A stretch of 21,195 nucleotides of DNA from Spirogloea muscicola (GCA_009602725.1 WELB01000211.1:61659-82853); one strand, 5' to 3'; shown: positions 10,401-21,195, counted from the stretch's first letter. Notes: generated by a model from the sequence alone, not told the origin. Numbers and translations: made by a program.

Positions 10401-13400
10401 AGCATGATGCTTATTGACGACCGGGTCCTGAAGGAAAGCGCCTTGGATCCTCTCCCAGCAGAGGATGCTCCACAGCCCGCCTCACTCGACACCAAGATCG
10501 AGCAGAATGGAGGCGAGAGCTTTGAGTCAGGCAATGAGGAGCCGCGGCTTGTCCAAGACCTGGTGGAGAAGGATGCCATTGGCATGCTAAATGGTGATCA
10601 CTTTGTTGACCTTGGCGACGGGGAGAAGGCAGGGTGCGATGAGGAGGAGCTGCCTGAGAAGAAAGTAGAGCTTGCTGTGATCGAGGACCCAAGCTTGCAG
10701 AAGCCGCTGCCTTTGATGAAAGTGAAGGATGGCGTGGACGCCCCTCCTCATGTGGAACTTCAGCTTGCTTGGATATATGGCCATATGCCATATGAGCTCA
10801 CACCTTCACAGTGGAGGCAGGTGAGACTTTTGATCAGATTGTTGTGAAACACTTCTTCTTTAAAGGTGTCAGCCCCACTACACCCTAAACCCTACATCCT
10901 AAATCATAATCTCGGAACCCCAAACCTAAACCTAAACCCGAAGAAGGTCCCTGCAGTGTTGGCTCATGCAGGGCCATCGTGAATTGTGTTGTGAGTCGTT
11001 CCTGCAGACTAGGGAGGAGATGGCACAGAAAGGCCTAGAGCTCTTCAAGGGACCCCTGAAGGACATGTTTGCAAACCTCTCTGACCTCACTGAGAGGAAG
11101 AGGGAGCTCACTCTCATACAAGATTCTCTTCATTCAGCTGAGAAGGTACTTGAAGTTTGTTGCCGTCAATTGGAGGCTGAATGGGATGCAGTGTTGGAAG
11201 TATGTATTGCCATGTCTATGTCAGCCAATGCCCGCTAGTCAATGTAGGAAAAATCATATCGGAGATTTCCAGCAACTATCTCACTCAATCGTGGGAGATG
11301 TGCAGCTGCTTGTTGAGGAAGTTGAAAGGAGGGAGAAGGAGCCCGCTTCACCAAAACTCAGCTATGAGAAGGTGCTTCAGAAGAGATTCAACGATCTCAT
11401 GGAGATCAATGACTCAAAGCAAGGTGGCATGTCGCCCTCGAAGAAGTACCAGTGCGACGTCATTCAAACCCTCCTTCGGGAATCTCAGAGCACGGTGAAT
11501 ACTGTAACCTCGCTGCTTCAGTCCACTTTGCAAAATTTTTAATATGCCTGTGCCTCTTTGCAGTGCATCCACATAGACTGAACAATTGGATGGGCCTCTG
11601 TTTGTCCTTGATGAAGGTACATCGGCATTCGTATGAAAGGCCGCTGGCAACCTCGATCGAGCCTGCTGGACAGACGGATGAAGAGGGCAAGGGGGGTGCA
11701 ACAAGCAGGCAGGAGGAGATCATCAGCAGGATTGATCTTCGAGTAGAGGCTGCCCTCTCCTCCCAGAAAGACACCATCAATAATCAGGTGATGATGCACT
11801 TGAAGCTGGCTCTGTGGCTGGGATGGTAGGTGGCTGGGGATGGTAAAGCTTGCCGTATTTGTATTGTGGAGGATCTCTACTGCCAAACTCCTCACCCCAT
11901 GGTTGCGTGTTTGATTGCAGTTGAATCAGGTGGATGCCAAGTTGTTGAGGCTTGTGGACAGCCTGAGCAAGCAGGAAGCCCTCCTCAGTGAGACTTCGGT
12001 CTATGACTTCCGCAGTGTCGTTCTTCCTCTTTTGAAGAAATTCCTGAGAGTGAGTCACTTTCAACAAGTGCCAAGGAATGTGCAAACGTGTAGTCCATCA
12101 CTTGTTAATCTGCCTCTTGTATGCACGGGCTTGCCTGGGGTTCAGGTAAAGAGGGTCAGGGTATGGTATAGGCATAGCACGTATTTAGTTCGTCTTCCAG
12201 GATATCTTATGACGCTTGCCTGTCTGCTCCAAGTCAGAAGGCCACTGCATTGAACGTGGGCTTCATCCTGCATTAATGTGACATGTTGCAGGACCGGCTG
12301 GAGGCTGCAGTGGAGAGGGCTGCTATGCTCAAATCTGACAAGGCAAGAGAGGCTTTCTTGGCGGAGCTAGCAAAGGCAGAGGGGAAAGGGAGGTCCAAGG
12401 AGAAGGGCAGCAGGAAAGTGAAGGACTTGAAGAAGGGCTTCAAGGTAGTAAATAGAACCCATTGACACTCTTGACTAGCTCCAGCTGATTACTTCTTGAT
12501 CTGTATGAAAATATGATCCTGCTGCTCTGAATCTCCTCTAGTCAATGCTTATAAAATCTTCATGGATTCCAAATTGCTGCTCTGAAGCGAGTCGCAACTC
12601 TTTGTGACAGTCGATAAATGCTGGGGATGATGGCCCTGTGGACGAGACTTCTTCTTCAAGGTGAGGAAAAGCTTCAGTGATAAGTCAGCATGTGTTACTT
12701 GCCATGCAATTCATAAGCATAGCAGCAATACCACTGCATTATAGCAAACTTGCCATGCTGAAGGGAAATAAGCGCCTGTCCTCTTTCCCGTTTGATCAGG
12801 TTGGAAGACGGTAATGAGAATGTTGAAAAGGAGGACATTGAAGAAGCCGGAGAGCCGGTGTGCAAGGATGAGCACGAGCATGAGGCAACGGAGGACTTTG
12901 ACTCGCAAGAGCATGACGAGATTCTGGCCAGACAACTCGCTGAGCTAGAAGCAGAGGAAAGAAAGCTGGCAGAGGCCTTGGAGATGCAGAGGAGGGCTGA
13001 GGAAAATGCAAAGCTTGAGCTCATGCGGAAACGCCAAGAGGTGGGTTGTTACCGTCAGTGGCTGGTGCCGCTGCCAGCTTGTCACCCAATGTTAGTATTG
13101 ATTCTGTTGTTGTTGTTATCTGTTGTTGTCGTCTACCTTTACTTCCTCCTGACTTTAACTTTGTTTGGCAGAAGCCCAATGTGATGCGCTGTTTAGGTGC
13201 CCAAATGAGAGCTGGTTTGTTATCCTAACATGTACTTCTGCAGATAGCTACAATGCTTACTGGCTGCTGCTTTATTCAATGTTTGCAGAGAGCATACAGG
13301 GAGGAGGATGTGCTCCACCCTGAAGCTGACGGCATCAAAGGCAGCAGCGATTGCAGCTCACACCCTTCTATGACTGCCGAGCATCAGCAGGTGACAGTGG

Positions 13401-16400
13401 CCCAGGACACAGCAGCAGATGCGACAGGAAGCTGTGCTTCTGACACTTCTGGGCATAGCCCGAGGACCCTCGTTGAGCGTACCTCAAGCTCAGCAAGTGG
13501 CGCTTCACAGCCAGCGAGGGTCCAGGCAGGGTTTGGTGGAGTTGCTGCGACAGAGCCAAAGTCTGTGGCCCAGACAGGTCAAGACACTGCGACATACGGC
13601 GAGGGCTCGTTGGTGACAAGCTTGCAGTCAGCAGGTAATGAATCGGAAGATGTTACGATCTTGGAGGAACACAAACGAGTCGAAGAAGCTGGCCAGTCAA
13701 CATTGTCAGGCGATATACTTGATTCAGTAGGAGACTCTGACGCCTTGTCAAAGCTGAGTAGCGATGGCAAGGGCCCAAAGAGCCGAAGCCGCGCCAGCCG
13801 GGGGTCGAGGAAGAAGGCGCAGCGCGTTCACCACCTGGCGGACGAGGAGGCTTTGGAACGAACCGCCAAGGCCGAGCAGCACGTCTCAGTTGGGCTTCCA
13901 GCTCCTGAGCATACTGCTGCCAATGGCCACATCGGCGCAGTTCTTGTCAGCAGCCGCAACGGGCCTCTCAAATCCAGTGGCGGCACTGGCATGCTGCCTT
14001 TGATCACGGCCCAGTCTGCGGCCTCTTCTGGTCGGGAGCACCCTGCGGGCCAGAGCCACACGGCGTCGACGGCGTTGGCCATCCAGCGTCAGCTCTTGGA
14101 CGCTGACACTCTGTGGCAGGGGCCACCTCTGCTCCTAGGTATACAGTTACCTGAATAACGCACCTAGAGCCATTTCACTACACATGGAGGCCCCTACTTG
14201 CAGAAAGCTGTGTCTTTATCGCTTTCAGTCCAACACAAAGCGACGCATCGACGGTGTTAAAGCCTATGGATCTGAGGATGCGCCTTGCTGGATGCAGGCG
14301 AGCCTACCAATGGGTTGGGAAGGCGAGAGCACGTCCAGGAGATCAATGAGGAGCAGTTCCAGGCAGATCTTGAGCAGGCTATGCGGCAAAGCCTCGGTAT
14401 GGCCCATTCCACAATCTTGGAGGACCACGAGAAACTTCATAAAGATGTTATAAGGCTTTGGTGGTTGGACATCTCATGTAACAGCTGTTTTACACGTGAC
14501 GTGTTGGGCTTAATCAAAGGACTGACAATTTTGTTGGTCCGACAGATGAGAGTTACGGGCCTTCTGCTGCTCTTGCTGAGTTACGACGGAACCGCCGGCA
14601 GCTGAGTACCTCTGAGACAGTGGCCAAAACCTCCAGCACACAAACACAGCTTGAGGATGAAACATCTGAGAATCTGAAGAGCACTGGCGATGGCGAGGTT
14701 GGCGCTTCAGAGTCTGAGAGCCGGAGAATTGCCAGGGCTACAGGAAAGGGGCTGCAGAATGAATTTGGGCAGTACAATTGCTTCCTGAATGTCGTCATTC
14801 AGGTGAGGAGATGCATGGACCCTGTTCAGAGTGGCCCTCATTTGATCGACTTTCTGACGCTGCCACTCGCTACTTACATTCTTGTCTATGCTCAGCAAAG
14901 TCAGAAGCAGTAAAGCTGGGTCTAAAGTTATATAGGGGTCTGAGCTGGATGCTGTCGTACGACAATGATGAATTGAGTTGTCATGGAGATGGGACAGCAA
15001 CAGCAATCAGCAGCCTGCAGCTTCTTCTTTGACCTGTAGTTGTTGCTAACAAGACTATGTTGCCTGCAACAGTCACTGTGGCATCTACGGCATTTCCGCG
15101 AGCGCCTTGTGGGGCCTGGGAGCGATGAGCATGCCCACCAGGGCACACCTTGTGTCGTGTGCGCGTTGCGCACCATCTTCCTCACGCTCTCTGCTAGGCA
15201 AGGATCGACCTTAGAACCTCTGCATGTAGAAGACTGCTGGTAACAGCTGTGTGGCTCCGTTTGTTCGTAGCTGTTGGGAGTTGGCACTTAGCAATGATGA
15301 GCTAATGTGGCACTTGTGCATTGCAGCTCTCTGTCAGGCAACTCCCAGCAGACGGTGGCGCCTACGGCTTTGAGAGAAGCACTGAGCACAATGTACTCAG
15401 AGACTCAGTTCTTCCAGCAGGTGACCATTCCACGTGTTGTATCACTTTCTGCTAAGCACTTCGTATCCTGGAATCATTGTGTCTGCACGTTGCGCAGGAC
15501 ATAGCTGCATTACGGCCTGTCCTTGACAAACCCATGTAGTTTTCTGAGAAGTTGGAATTTGTAGAGCTTCCTAGGGGATGAACCTAAGGGGATCAACACT
15601 GGGAAATGAATTCCCTTATGTTGATGCTGTGATGTAATACATCCTGACTGTGAAGCTTGAGCAAAGCAAGTGAGAGGATTACATCTCTTATCAGCGCGTG
15701 TCATTCTCCAGGAGCAAATGAATGATGCATCTGAGGTACTCTCTGTCATCTTCGACTGCCTGCACAAAGCCTATGGGCCGAGTGCCAGTGTGCTGAGCGG
15801 CGAGGACGCCGGCACACCTGAGAGCGGTGAGGATGAGTGGGAATGCCGATACCAGGGCTGCATTGCTCACACGCTCTTCGGCCTGGACATTGCGGAGCGC
15901 ATGAACTGCTCCGTCTGCGGCGTGGAGTGCCGGAAGCTGAAGTACACGGCATTCTTCCACAATATCAATGCCTCTGCCCTGCGCTCTGCGAAGGTGACTA
16001 TGCATGTTGCTCTATGGTGGCTACCGTCATTGTCCATATTGCATGCTCTCCGCTCCAGCGCTCCAGATAATTAGGACGCCTCTGAATTCGTTTATACTTA
16101 CTGCTGGCCATTACTCTGGTCTGGCATCCTGCCACACAAGTATTTGATGTGCCCAATGCTATATGATGCAGCTCGTGACTCCCAGCCTGCGCTTTGACGA
16201 GCTTCTGAAAATCGTCGAGCAAAACCACCAGCTGCCCTGCAACCCCGAGGAAGGGGGCTGCTCAGCTCTCAACCCCATCCACCACCTCCTTCAAGCACCT
16301 CCCCACGTCTTCACCACTGGTGAGCCCATGAGGACAAGGATGAGCATCCAAGGCCTGCAATTGCAACGTTGTGACGACACCATCATCATTAGCTCGTCCG

Positions 16401-17178
16401 TCAAGGCGTCAAATTGCCAACATTCTGCACTTGGTTCGCCAGAAGAAACGGTGTTCAGGATGCAACGCAACCATGCCATGATTGAATTGTTCATGTATGC
16501 CCAATATTTTGCAGTGCTGGGATGGCAACACATGCGAGAGGCTGCCGACGATATAGCGGCCACCATGAATGCCATTGACACTCTTGTGGATCTCAGCGTG
16601 GTCTACAAGGGCCTCTCTTCCGGGACTGCCCACCAGCTCGTCTCCGTGGTCCTTCCCTTGCCCAGATGGCCTCTGCACATGCACATGCTTCGCTTCATGC
16701 ATGGATTGCACTTAATGTGGTCACTCTTGAGCCATGTGGGTCAGTTTTGAGACCTGTACCAGCACTACTATTATGATACATTGCTATCATGGCCTTCAGA
16801 AATACTTTGTTTTGTGTCCAAAAGACTAGCGGCTGATCCGCAGCATGCCATGCTGCAGGTCTGTTACTATGGACAGCATTACCACTGCTTCGCCTTTTAC
16901 CAGGACCTTGATCGCTGGGTTCTGTTCGATGACAGCACCGTCAAGGTTCAAGCCACAGCTGGGCCTTCATGTGCAATGTGAAATGTTTTCTGCTTAGATG
17001 ACAGTCATTACAGATATTGAGTGACACTGTTGGCGAAGATGAATTACTCAAATGAGATATGGATGACACTCGCAAATTCCTGTGGTTGTAGGTTGTGGGA
17101 AGCTGGGAGGATGTCGTGACAGCAACACGGCGGGGCCATCTCCAGCCACAGGTGCTATTTTACGAGGCAGTCTCCTGA
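7421..17178 (+). CDS. DUF627/DUF629/UCH ubiquitin-specific-protease-like protein, 23 exons, lacking its start
   Basis: This is a plant-type ubiquitin carboxyl-terminal hydrolase-related protein of about 1,900 codons; the land-plant homologue I recall is nearer 1,600. Exons: 7421-8266, 8400-8708, 8830-8928, 9106-9606, 9794-9910, 10281-10820, 11008-11199, 11273-11494 (or 11503), about 11617-11787, 11921-12049, 12292-12444, 12611-12660, 12800-13040, 13289-14138, 14298-14396, 14546-14802, 15073-15197, 15327-15420, 15712-15993, 16172-16319, 16515-16648, 16859-16945, 17092-17178. Order: helical TPR-like DUF627 (IKAECEKAVAALRRGN), a C2H2-like finger (CCRCGEQF...HNRHVMDEH), DUF629, coiled coil (LAELEAEERKLAEALEMQRR), a long disordered Ser/Gly-rich exon, then the protease core. 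The Cys box is GLQNEFGQYNCFLNVVIQ (Cys codon 14779-14781), zinc-ligand cysteines are in exon 15712-15993, and the His box is YYGQHYHCF. No in-frame ATG precedes the homology, so the N-terminus is missing. The acceptor of exon 11273 (or 11306) and that of exon 11617 are ambiguous. Confidence 0.95.
10881..10940 (+). repeat. Degenerate telomere-like tract in an intron of the ubiquitin-protease gene
   Basis: Inside intron 10821-11007 the sequence runs CACCCTAAACCCTACATCCTAAAT, then ACCCCAAACCTAAACCTAAACCC. This is the CCCTAAA strand with scattered substitutions. Confidence 0.8.
13100..13131 (+). repeat. TTG-rich simple repeat in an intron
   Basis: Repeated TTGTTGTTG and CTGTTGTTG units lie in intron 13041-13288 of the ubiquitin-protease gene. 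The same intron contains a possible 25-nt micro-exon at 13171-13195 (KPNVMRCL) flanked by CAG and GT. It would not keep phase with the next exon, so it is left out of the model. Confidence 0.6.
14779..14781 (+). other. Predicted catalytic cysteine codon of the ubiquitin protease
   Basis: TGC sits in QYNCFLNVVIQ, the position of the nucleophile in the Cys box of C19 peptidases. The usual Gly-Asn-Thr-Cys is replaced by Gly-Gln-Tyr-Asn-Cys, as in the plant subfamily. The matching His box is in exon 16859-16945 (GQHYHCF), followed by WVLFDDSTVK. Confidence 0.85.
15198..15326 (+). other. GC-AG intron in the ubiquitin-protease gene
   Basis: The donor is TAG followed by GCAAGG, and the acceptor is TTGCAG at 15326. 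The exon leaves two bases (AG) and the next supplies C, making Ser. The result LTLSASSLSGNSQQTVAPTAL has the same length as the plant homologue between CVVCAL and VAPTSL. A GT donor at 15239 is also in phase but would insert about 14 extra residues. Confidence 0.65.
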
Positions 17179-17899
17179 GTCATCCTGAGAAAAACCAGGA
17201 CGAAGCTGGACGAGGACCTTATGCATCCTGCGTCGTGAACTTATGAGCAAGATTGTGAAGTGCAAGTGCAGCGAAACTGGGCAAACCACGGTACCTGCAC
17301 CGGTTGAGGCAAGCTGAGGTGAGTAGAAGGCTGAGGATCTTCGGGCAGGTAGACTCAGGGTGATCGCGTCCTTCTCCTGGCCGCCATATGAGGCTTGCGA
17401 TCAGAGGACAGTATATAGTGCTGCGGATCTCATACTTCAAGGCGGTTAAAGCGATTTCAGTATTAATTGACTGATAGTGAAAAGCCAGCTGAGATTAGTG
17501 AAGAGGCAGCTGACACCTGTGGTAGACCGTGCCACAATAAGAGTGCCCTACCGTTATTAGCCGTCATTTCCCCTTTTCTTTACACTCTGGAGCTCCTAGA
17601 TTACAAGGGCCCCTACTCATTCAACGAAATGTGGACTAATCTCCGAGGTGCATTTTTGACTTAGTTGTGAAATTGAAACCCTGACTGAGGTCATGTGACG
17701 CTTAGGGTTCTCCCATCTCTTATTACTCACTATTCTAGACGAGCGGGGAGCTTGGCTGTGTCCATTCCTTCCTCGAGAGGCAATTAGACAAACTATTTGC
17801 TTCCTGCTATTCTGTAAAATTCAATGATGGCATCCCCTTTGGCAGGGAGTATATGGCACACTGATGCCGACCCAAGGTGCCAGAAGTGGTGTTAAATGG
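17179..17899. other. Convergent intergenic region
   Basis: The ubiquitin-protease gene and the fibrillin gene end tail to tail with about 720 nt between stop codons. This region should contain both 3' untranslated regions. A 65-codon forward frame at 17467-17664 (MTDSEKPAEIS..., ending NLRGAFLT) has no family I recognise and is probably chance. I see no clear polyadenylation signal on either strand. Confidence 0.5.
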
Positions 17900-20800
17900 T
17901 CAAGCTTCTCGCACATGAACAAAGACGCTTCCCTTGTTGCCGCGGCTCACACGTATAGCATCGTCCAGATATCTGAACAGCCATACTTATTGCGTATAAG
18001 TGACAAGCACTTATCATAGATGTGTATGTATATGTATGCCTGAAGCATGGAAAGCCTCTGGATTCTGCACAAGGACCTAAAGCAAGGCTGATGTTGTTCC
18101 TAAGTCTTTGCATTTGACCAGTGGCAATACCACAGTTGTCACTTGGAGACTTACAGTTGCTCCACGTGGCCGCCGCCTCTGAGGTTCAGCGGAATGGTCA
18201 ACGGTCCGAGCTCCACGGCGGCCGATGTTATCTGAACCTCTGTTCGAATATCCGAGGCGGGCCTGCGAAATGTGAAGTCCAGCATAGATTGCAAACATCA
18301 ATACATCAACATGTAAGGCAGAAAATGTGCTTCAAAGGGATGCATCCAACATATGCAATGTCTTGTGTCATTCAGTTCATGATATTTCTGATCAAGAAGC
18401 AATAGCTGCACATACTTTGTGGCTGCGCCCGCTTTGAGCCTAATGCCAGGGAGGAACTCAACCATGTTCTCTAGCCCCTCAGACTCTGCGCTGATTGTCT
18501 GAGCAGCCAATCTGATTGTTACATTAGGCCGAATAGCGCCATCCATACTCCTCACAGGACCAAACAGAGGAGGCCAGGATGCTGTTGGGTTGCTTGATGG
18601 GGCAAGCCTCCATCTTGAAACCTTGTTGGATGGTGGTCCAAGGGGAAGTGCTCAGCTTGCTCAATTTTGTAGAACATGTTAACTCAGGCCCTATCTCCTT
18701 CCTCTGAGTGTCGTGACTGATGCATGTGCAAGGAGCCTGGGTATTGTACCCATTGTGCGAATGGATCAGTCTGCTTGGGAATTTATTGTCTGATACCTGC
18801 CAGTTGGAGCTGAAGTTGGCAGCCACCTTCTGCAGGAAGTTGGCATTGCTGGCCTGCAAGCCGGGGGCAGATACAGGTATCGCGATCAGACTCTCTTCTC
18901 TGATTCAACAAAATATACGCAGGAAATGTGAGGATCACATACACGGAACACAAAGCGGTTGAGCTGGGAAGATGCACTCCTCCAATGCAGCAGCACTGTG
19001 GCCCTCTTCTTGACGAGCAGGCAATAGGTTACTGAAGGAGACGCGCTTGTCAGCATGCTAAATACTGACAGCAGCCTTGGGCAAGACCGGATGCCGAAAG
19101 CATAGTGGCTCAGGCATTGTATCTCAATACTTCCAGCCTGATTATAGTGCTGGGTGTAGAGGTGTAGAGATTACTCCTAGTAGAGCCACACCTGGGAGCT
19201 CCAGACCTGCCGCCAGCGGCCGGGCAGCGCCTCGGAAGTCGCCGGCTTGGGCGTCGGGTTTGTGGCCACAAGCTCGCCAATTGCCTGCACCACCCCAGCG
19301 CCATGCTCACAGTAAGGTTTAGGGTTTAAACGGCTCGTACAATGACACGCCCGAATTGCAGTCCACGAGTGTCTGTGGAGCGCCGCTGCAAATCCTTACA
19401 ACCATTCAGTGAACCTTAGCCTAAAGTTCAGACTCTACCTCCTCTATCAAAATGTCCGTCACGGACCTTGCTTGCTGCCAATAGGTCCAGTAAGCTCAGC
19501 TACTGGGTGTCTGTGAGGCGGTGGGGGGGGGCCACTGGAGCACCTTCTCAACGTCGCCTTTGCAACGAATGGCCTCCAGCAGCCGCTGGCGGAGGCTCAT
19601 GCCCGTCGGCTTCTGCAGTACGAACGTTGTCCCCTGGGCCATCCTCACCACCGCCGGCCCGCCGGTGCAGCGTCAGACCTCTTCTCAGCCTCAACCGCAA
19701 CAGGCGCAGCATGGCGCTGCCACCATGAGAAGCGTCAAGCTCTTGCCTTGTTGCCCTTGGAGATGCGGAGGTCGCCGGCGCGCGAAAGGAACACGGTGTC
19801 GAGCCAGCCCTTGGCTTCGTCGCCGAGCAGGCGGAACGGCACGGGGTACGGCACGCGGAACAGCAGGAACTTGAAGTCGAACGCCGCTCGGTCGAACTTA
19901 AAGTTGATGCGCCGGCCGTCCGTAATTGACGCCTCCGCCTGCAACACAGCTTCGGTCACTTAGCTGTACCTTGGATAGGAGAGCGTGATGACTGAGCGGC
20001 ATCTCACTTTTACTGAATATTGAGCTTGCTCATGCTAAATACACAGGAGTGGTAATATTTGCTATATGGTTAGGTAGTATTGCTTGTTATATAAACATCG
20101 TGCTATCATCTCGTTTGCTTGTTCTCACTCTTAACTCTGAGCAGACCCAATTGCAGCTCCAATCTGAATGCGATGACAGGACAGCAGTGCAGGCGAGGAG
20201 GCCTCCGCTTGGCGGAAGAGGCAGAGCCCACCTCGACGACGAGCTCACCAATGCGATCGGAGAAGCGGACGACGTTGTACACACGGGGCTCAGCTGCGTC
20301 GCCGCCGCCGCCGCCGCGCAGCGAGATGTTCTGAAACACCGTGAAGGCGTCCACGCCCACGAATGTCCGCTACGGCCGCAGCGATGGCGAAGGAGGGCGA
20401 ATACCGCAGATTGAGATAAGTAAGAGTTTGAAGGGTATTAGTATCTAGGGAGAGGTTATAGCATTAGGTTTACATCACAATTTGGGCTCTGGTTCGGGCC
20501 GATCGAGGTACTTAGGTTTAGGGTTCAGGTGTTTCGGAATAAAGGTTTAGGGTCTAGGCGAGGGCGGCGGCTGCCCACTTGAATGGGCGAGGCGGTGCCG
20601 GGGCGCGTGCTGTAGAGGAGCTGCCACTGGCCCTCGATCAGGTCCGACGCCGTCTGGAAGCGCCGCCGCGATCAGCGCCGCCAGCGTCAGGCAGCCATGC
20701 CCGCAGTCGCCATCGCCACCGCCGGCGCCCCCTGCAGCGGAGATTCTGGCCGCCTGCGGCGGCTCGAGGAGTGAGGGTTCAGGTTTCAGGGTTTCGGGTT

Positions 20801-20931
20801 TTGGATGTAGGGTTTGGGGTTTAGGGGTTTGGGATTTGGGGGGGGGGGGCGGCGGCCATGGCCGGCGGCAATCTCACGGGGTCGCGGACGCCGCCGTCGG
20901 CCTCCAGCGCTGCCACCGCCTCGGCGATGGC
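17900..20931 (-). CDS. PAP12: Two-domain plastid fibrillin (PAP12/FBN-type), 5' partial
   Basis: This is a plastid-lipid-associated protein of the PAP/fibrillin family, expected in chloroplasts at thylakoid membranes or plastoglobules; relatives bind lipids, exact ligand unknown. Minus-strand exons: 20878-20931, 20579-20653, 20232-20369, 19747-19938, 19544-19633, 19192-19284, 18797-18853, 18416-18498, 18155-18262, 17900-17972 (stop TGA). Every junction keeps phase. Domain 1: AIAEAVAALEADGG, TASDLIEGQWQLLYSTRPGT, VGVDAFTVFQNIS, VYNVVRFSDRIGELVVE, YPVPFRLLGDEAKGWLDT, LRISKGNKGTTFVLQK. Domain 2: AIGELVATNP, LPGRWRQVWSSQ, FLQKVAANFSSNWQ, VELGPLTIPLNL, YLDDAIRVSRGNKGSVFVHV. The doubled domain and spacing fit Arabidopsis PAP12. 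The transit peptide and first helix lie upstream and are not resolved; a piece near 21020-21060 (RAAAGLAGAPASLR) may belong. One intron begins with GC. About 320 codons are seen. Confidence 0.94.
19315..19330 (-). repeat. Short telomere-like motif in a fibrillin intron
   Basis: AGGTTTAGGGTTTAAA on the plus strand lies within intron 19285-19543, amounting to about two TTTAGGG units. Confidence 0.65.
19634..19746 (-). other. GC-AG intron in the fibrillin gene
   Basis: On the minus strand the exon ends LRISKGNK (AAG) and the intron begins GCAAGA, a near-consensus GC donor. The acceptor is CCCAG and the next exon opens GTTFVLQK. The joined ISKGNKGTTFVLQK is a hallmark of the PAP12-type fibrillin, so the boundaries are close to certain. 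No in-frame GT donor gives this join. Confidence 0.85.
20512..20559 (-). repeat. Degenerate telomere-like tract in a fibrillin intron
   Basis: Within intron 20370-20578 the plus strand reads TTAGGTTTAGGGTTCAGG, then AAAGGTTTAGGGTCTAGG. In the sense of the gene these are CCCTAAA-type units. Confidence 0.75.
20773..20840 (-). repeat. Longest telomere-like tract, in a fibrillin intron
   Basis: Within intron 20654-20877 the plus strand carries about nine eroded units (GAGGGTTCAGG, TTTCAGGGTTTCGGG, TGTAGGGTTTGGGG, TTTAGGGGTTTGGG). It ends in a run of ten or more G that leads into GGCGGCGG. Confidence 0.8.
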
Positions 20932-21073
20932 CTGGAGACGGCGGCGGCGGCGGCGACGGCAGAGCGCGCGGCGGCCCCCTGATCCCTAGATCCTGAACGC
21001 TAAAAGCAGAACCAGCGCAGCGAGGCGGGAGCTCCCGCGAGCCCGGCGGCGGCGCGGGGGCCCCCACCGTCTG

Positions 21074-21195
<122 letters not shown>

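Noticed and set aside
17467-17664. 65-codon open frame in the convergent intergenic region
   Set aside because: No recognisable domain, no splice partner, and it lies where two 3' untranslated regions are expected.

Overview
The window is nuclear DNA of a green plant or alga (Viridiplantae), most likely a streptophyte or an early-branching green alga. Three lines of evidence support this: spliceosomal genes with many introns of about 70-500 nt, degenerate TTTAGGG (plant-type telomere) motifs, and proteins that read through most of their length like land-plant orthologues (a CASTOR/POLLUX/DMI1 channel, a two-domain plastid fibrillin of the PAP12 type, and a plant DUF627/DUF629/UCH protein). 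I cannot name the genus. Gene models were built by hand from splice-site phase and remembered similarity to land-plant proteins; no search was run.

Layout. Positions 1-4835 (+) hold a CASTOR/POLLUX/DMI1-type cation channel, cut at its 5' end by the window edge, with about 16 exons and its stop codon. Positions 4836-5881 hold nothing I can support. Positions 5882-7000 contain several coding-like exons of an unrecognised gene. A GC-rich stretch with palindromes precedes 7335-7419, which is the opening of a VPS15 (PI3-kinase regulatory kinase) gene. That reading frame stops at a single N (7420). Immediately after the N, 7421-17178 (+) is a very large ubiquitin-specific-protease-like gene of 23 exons and about 1,900 codons, with no start codon. 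Tail to tail with it, 17900-20931 (-), lies a two-domain plastid fibrillin gene with at least 10 exons. Its 5' end is lost near a 121-nt poly-T run that closes the window.

None of the genes form an operon or an obvious pathway; they are independent eukaryotic transcription units. The left part (1-7419) and right part (7421-21195) are probably not truly adjacent, because two unrelated genes are each broken exactly at the N.

The most unusual signals are an apparent excess of GC-AG introns (four well supported and one tentative among roughly 45), degenerate telomere-like tracts that fall inside introns of all three large genes, an altered selectivity filter in the channel, and the VPS15/USP junction. 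I found no mobile element with recognisable genes, no CRISPR array, no tRNA or rRNA and no viral genes.
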